Shown here: positions 62,038 through 64,000 of the stretch, piece by piece | Layout of the letters: each line of letters starts with the position of its first letter | Numbering within the stretch: position 1 is the stretch's first letter | Source of the DNA: Prescottella defluvii | GTDB lineage: Bacteria > Actinomycetota > Actinomycetes > Mycobacteriales > Mycobacteriaceae | DNA length: 64,000 nucleotides | Assembly: GCF_000738775.1 (NCBI RefSeq) | Contig: NZ_JPOC01000020.1 | Location: forward strand, 168,040-232,039 | Direction: 5' to 3' | Made by a program: the position numbers and the translations under genes | Notes under the pieces: generated by a model | Database searches by the model: none | What the model was told of the DNA's origin: nothing | What the model saw: only the letters and a program-made list of their open reading frames with translations

Positions 62038-63297
62038 CCGGTCCCGGTACCGCCGCTCGTGTCCATCTCGCGGACGGCGCAGTGTGGGTGTGCTCCGTGC
62101 GCGGGGTGGTCCGGGTCCCCGACGTTTCGGTTCAGGACGTCGTCGAGTGCATCGACGACGACTGGATGTCGCTGGGCGGGCATCCGGTCGCGACCGTCGA
62201 TGTGGCGGCCGCCGCGATCCGACGAGCCTTCGACGCAGCCGTCGGTGGAATCGGATTCGTCGCCACCGCGACGGTGATCCATCCGTCGCACTGGGGACCC
62301 ACGCGGTGCGGCGTCCTGGAGTCGGCGGCCCGTCGCTCCGCCCACGAGGTGCAGATGCTTCCGGTCGCGCTCGCGGCGGCGTGCCCCGGGGACCTCCGAC
62401 GGTGGACGGTCGTCGAATGCGGTCCACTGTCGACGACGGTCGTGCTGGTCGAGCGGGCCGAGAACGGCCAGCCGCGGATCGTCGCCTGCGAACTGCTCGC
62501 GGACGTCGGGATCCTCGATCTCCGCGAGGACCCCGACGGGGTGCGCAGGATCGACCGTGTGGTGCGCGCCATCGGTGGGGACCGTGCGCCCGACGTGGTC
62601 CTGTGCACCGGCACGGGCGACGACACCGTGATTGCCGAAACCGTCTGCGCGGGAATCGGAGCTGAGGTGTCGATGGTGGCGGACGCGATCCTGGTGTCGG
62701 CCCCGGCTGTCGGGCCGGTCGTCGGCACCGCAGGTCCGGCGCCGGATGCGCTGTGGCCGAACGCGGCGCCGGCGCAGTCTCCGGGCCGGTCCGGGCGCCG
62801 GAAGCGGTTGCGCGGGAAGGGCGGACGCGCCGTGGTGGCGGTGATGTCGGTGCTCGGTGTGCTGGCGCTCGGGGTGGGCGCGTCGGCGATCTGGCAGGCG
62901 CGGGAGCCGGAGCCGTTCGTGGCAGGTGCGGCCGGGCCAGCCAGGGAGGCTCGACCTGGCACCCGACGGTGGGCCGGATCATCGTGTCCTGGTGATGCCC
63001 ACCGAGATTGCGGCGGGGTCCGATCTGGCGGCGGTGGCACGTTCGCTCGAACAGCGGATGGCCGAGCGCGGCCCGGACAGTCCGTTCTCGGAGTTCGTGC
63101 CCGAGACCGAGTTCGCCGACCGTCGTGTCATCTCGTACCTCGAGTCGCCGGACGAGCGCACCGGGGTGCGGTGGTACGTGCTGGTCGAGAACGATGCCCA
63201 GGTCAGTGTCGGTTGCCGCTTCCTCGGCGGCGACTGGGACGCGGCCGCCGGTTCGTGTGAGCAGGCCGTCGGCGGTGTGACGGTCGGCGCGGTCTGA
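62034..63297 (+). pseudogene. Rv3446c-family ESX-4-associated protein, apparently frameshifted
   Basis: The GTG start at 62034 overlaps the eccC stop as GTGA. The first frame gives about 295 plausible residues: an N-terminal domain (VHLADGAVWVCS to about residue 225), a basic linker and a membrane helix (AVVAVMSVLGVLALGVGASAIW), then a meaningless Arg/Gly-rich run. From about 62945 the +1 frame carries the expected C-terminal domain (LDLAPDGGPDHRVLV to VSVGCRFLGGDW and CEQAVGG) up to TGA 63295-63297. Compared with what I recall of Rv3446c, some 30-40 residues between the helix and this domain also seem missing. So a deletion with frameshift lies near 62925-62950, either a real mutation or a sequence error in GC-rich DNA. 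The position between eccC and esxU fits the family. Confidence 0.7.
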
Positions 63298-63355
63298 GGG
63301 GCGCCGCCGCGAGAGTGGTCGTCGCGGAAAAAGTTCCGGGACCACTGTCGAGACC

Positions 63356-63637
63356 ATGGAGGCCACCTCCCGTCGCGTCAGCGACGTGCGGTCGGAGATC
63401 CAGGGCCTGCTGAGCACCCTCAAGGGCGAGGTGGACGGGGTCCGCGGCGGTTGGGAGGGTTCGGCGGCCATCGCGTTCCAGAGCCTGATGGAGCGGTGGG
63501 ACGGCAGCGCCACCAAGCTCAACCAGGCGCTCGAGGCGATCAGCGAGAACATCAAGTCCAACAGCGTCTCCTACGACTCCGCTCAGCAGGACCACACGAG
63601 TTCGCTCAACAACGTGGCGAGCAGCCTGAACATCTGA
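63356..63637 (+). CDS. esxU: WXG100 protein, EsxU-like
   Basis: 93 residues from ATG 63356; no better upstream start is in frame, though the ribosome-binding site is weak. A helical hairpin with the turn motif GGWEGSAA (W33, E34, G35), ten residues earlier than in most WXG100 proteins. After the second helix, YDSAQQD is only a loosely spaced version of the YxxxD/E signal. It should pair with the next gene product as a secreted ESX-4 heterodimer. Confidence 0.85.
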   Translation: MEATSRRVSDVRSEIQGLLSTLKGEVDGVRGGWEGSAAIAFQSLMERWDGSATKLNQALEAISENIKSNSVSYDSAQQDHTSSLNNVASSLNI

Positions 63638-63684
63638 GCCGGATCACCTGAATCCCACACCGCACAGGACACACAGGAGAAGCA

Positions 63685-63969
63685 ATGACGATGCGTTACT
63701 CGTTCGGTCAGATCGAGGCCCTCAAGGTTCGGATCGACTCGATCCAGGCCCAGATGAACTCCAAGCTCGACGACCTCAAGGCGCACGTCGCGCCGATGGT
63801 TGCCGACTGGGAGGGCTCGGCGTCCGAGGCGTACCAGGCGCAGCAGGCCAAGTGGGATGCTGCGGCCCTCGAGCTCAACCAGATCCTCGACGCCGTCGGC
63901 CGGGTCGTCGGCCAGGGCAATGCGGACATGCAGCAGGTCAACTCCGCCGCGGCCAACAGCTGGGCGTAG
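63685..63969 (+). CDS. esxT: WXG100 protein, EsxT-like
   Basis: 94 residues from ATG 63685 with AGGAGA five bases before it. WXG motif DWEGSAS (W42) lies between two amphipathic helices, and the chain ends NSWA with no YxxxD/E. The position after esxU and the arrangement match esxT of ESX-4, where rplM is expected next, outside the window. Confidence 0.9.
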   Translation: MTMRYSFGQIEALKVRIDSIQAQMNSKLDDLKAHVAPMVADWEGSASEAYQAQQAKWDAAALELNQILDAVGRVVGQGNADMQQVNSAAANSWA

Positions 63970-64000
63970 TCCGCTACGTCTGACGCGTGTGCCCCGACGG

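Noticed and set aside
57853..63561. A 1902-codon open frame on the - strand
   Set aside because: It covers eccC, the Rv3446c-family gene and esxU in antisense. Composition is biased and no motif is present, while eccC has three clear ATPase domains.

Overview
The window is high-GC actinobacterial DNA. The mycobacterial-type ESX-4 secretion genes beside rplQ-truA, the actinobacterial forms of the ribosomal proteins, and the frequent GTG starts and ATGA/GTGA gene overlaps point to Mycobacteriales, most likely Rhodococcus or a close Nocardiaceae relative. The genus is an inference from gene order and protein character; no database was searched.

Bases 1-25.2 kb hold the end of a large nonribosomal peptide synthetase (NRPS) cluster on the + strand. 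It contains the C-terminal part of one synthetase, a complete three-module synthetase (2145-12881) and a complete four-module synthetase ending in a thioesterase (12999-25202). At least eight carrier domains are present. Three adenylation domains have the serine code of EntF (DVWHFSLVDK, aligned by hand). Adenylation-domain-like stubs lie at the subunit junctions. A secreted lipase-like hydrolase (25.2-26.2 kb) and a DrrABC-type ABC exporter operon (26.4-29.1 kb) follow on the - strand and could export the peptide. A GntR regulator and a DUF4442 hotdog protein fill the space up to the ribosomal genes.

Bases 30.6-49.2 kb are a contiguous S10-spc-alpha ribosomal superoperon: rpsJ to rpsQ, rplN to rplO, secY-adk-map, infA-rpmJ-rpsM-rpsK-rpsD-rpoA-rplQ-truA. 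It is interrupted only by dtd on the opposite strand. Most internal gaps longer than about 50 bp contain a strong hairpin, which suggests attenuation or RNA processing inside the locus.

Bases 49.2-51.6 kb carry an acyl-CoA dehydrogenase divergent from a TetR regulator, plus an NADPH-dependent FMN reductase. Bases 51.6-64 kb are an ESX-4 type VII secretion locus with eccE, eccB, mycP, eccD, eccC, an Rv3446c-family gene that appears frameshifted, and two WXG100 genes (esxU, esxT). The presence of eccE marks it as the fuller, ancestral kind of ESX-4.

The observations most worth following up are the paired adenylation-domain remnants at the NRPS subunit junctions, a 21-nt in-frame element found four times in adenylation-domain loops, a near-duplicate serine module, a short upstream ORF coupled to the last NRPS gene, and the broken Rv3446c-family gene.
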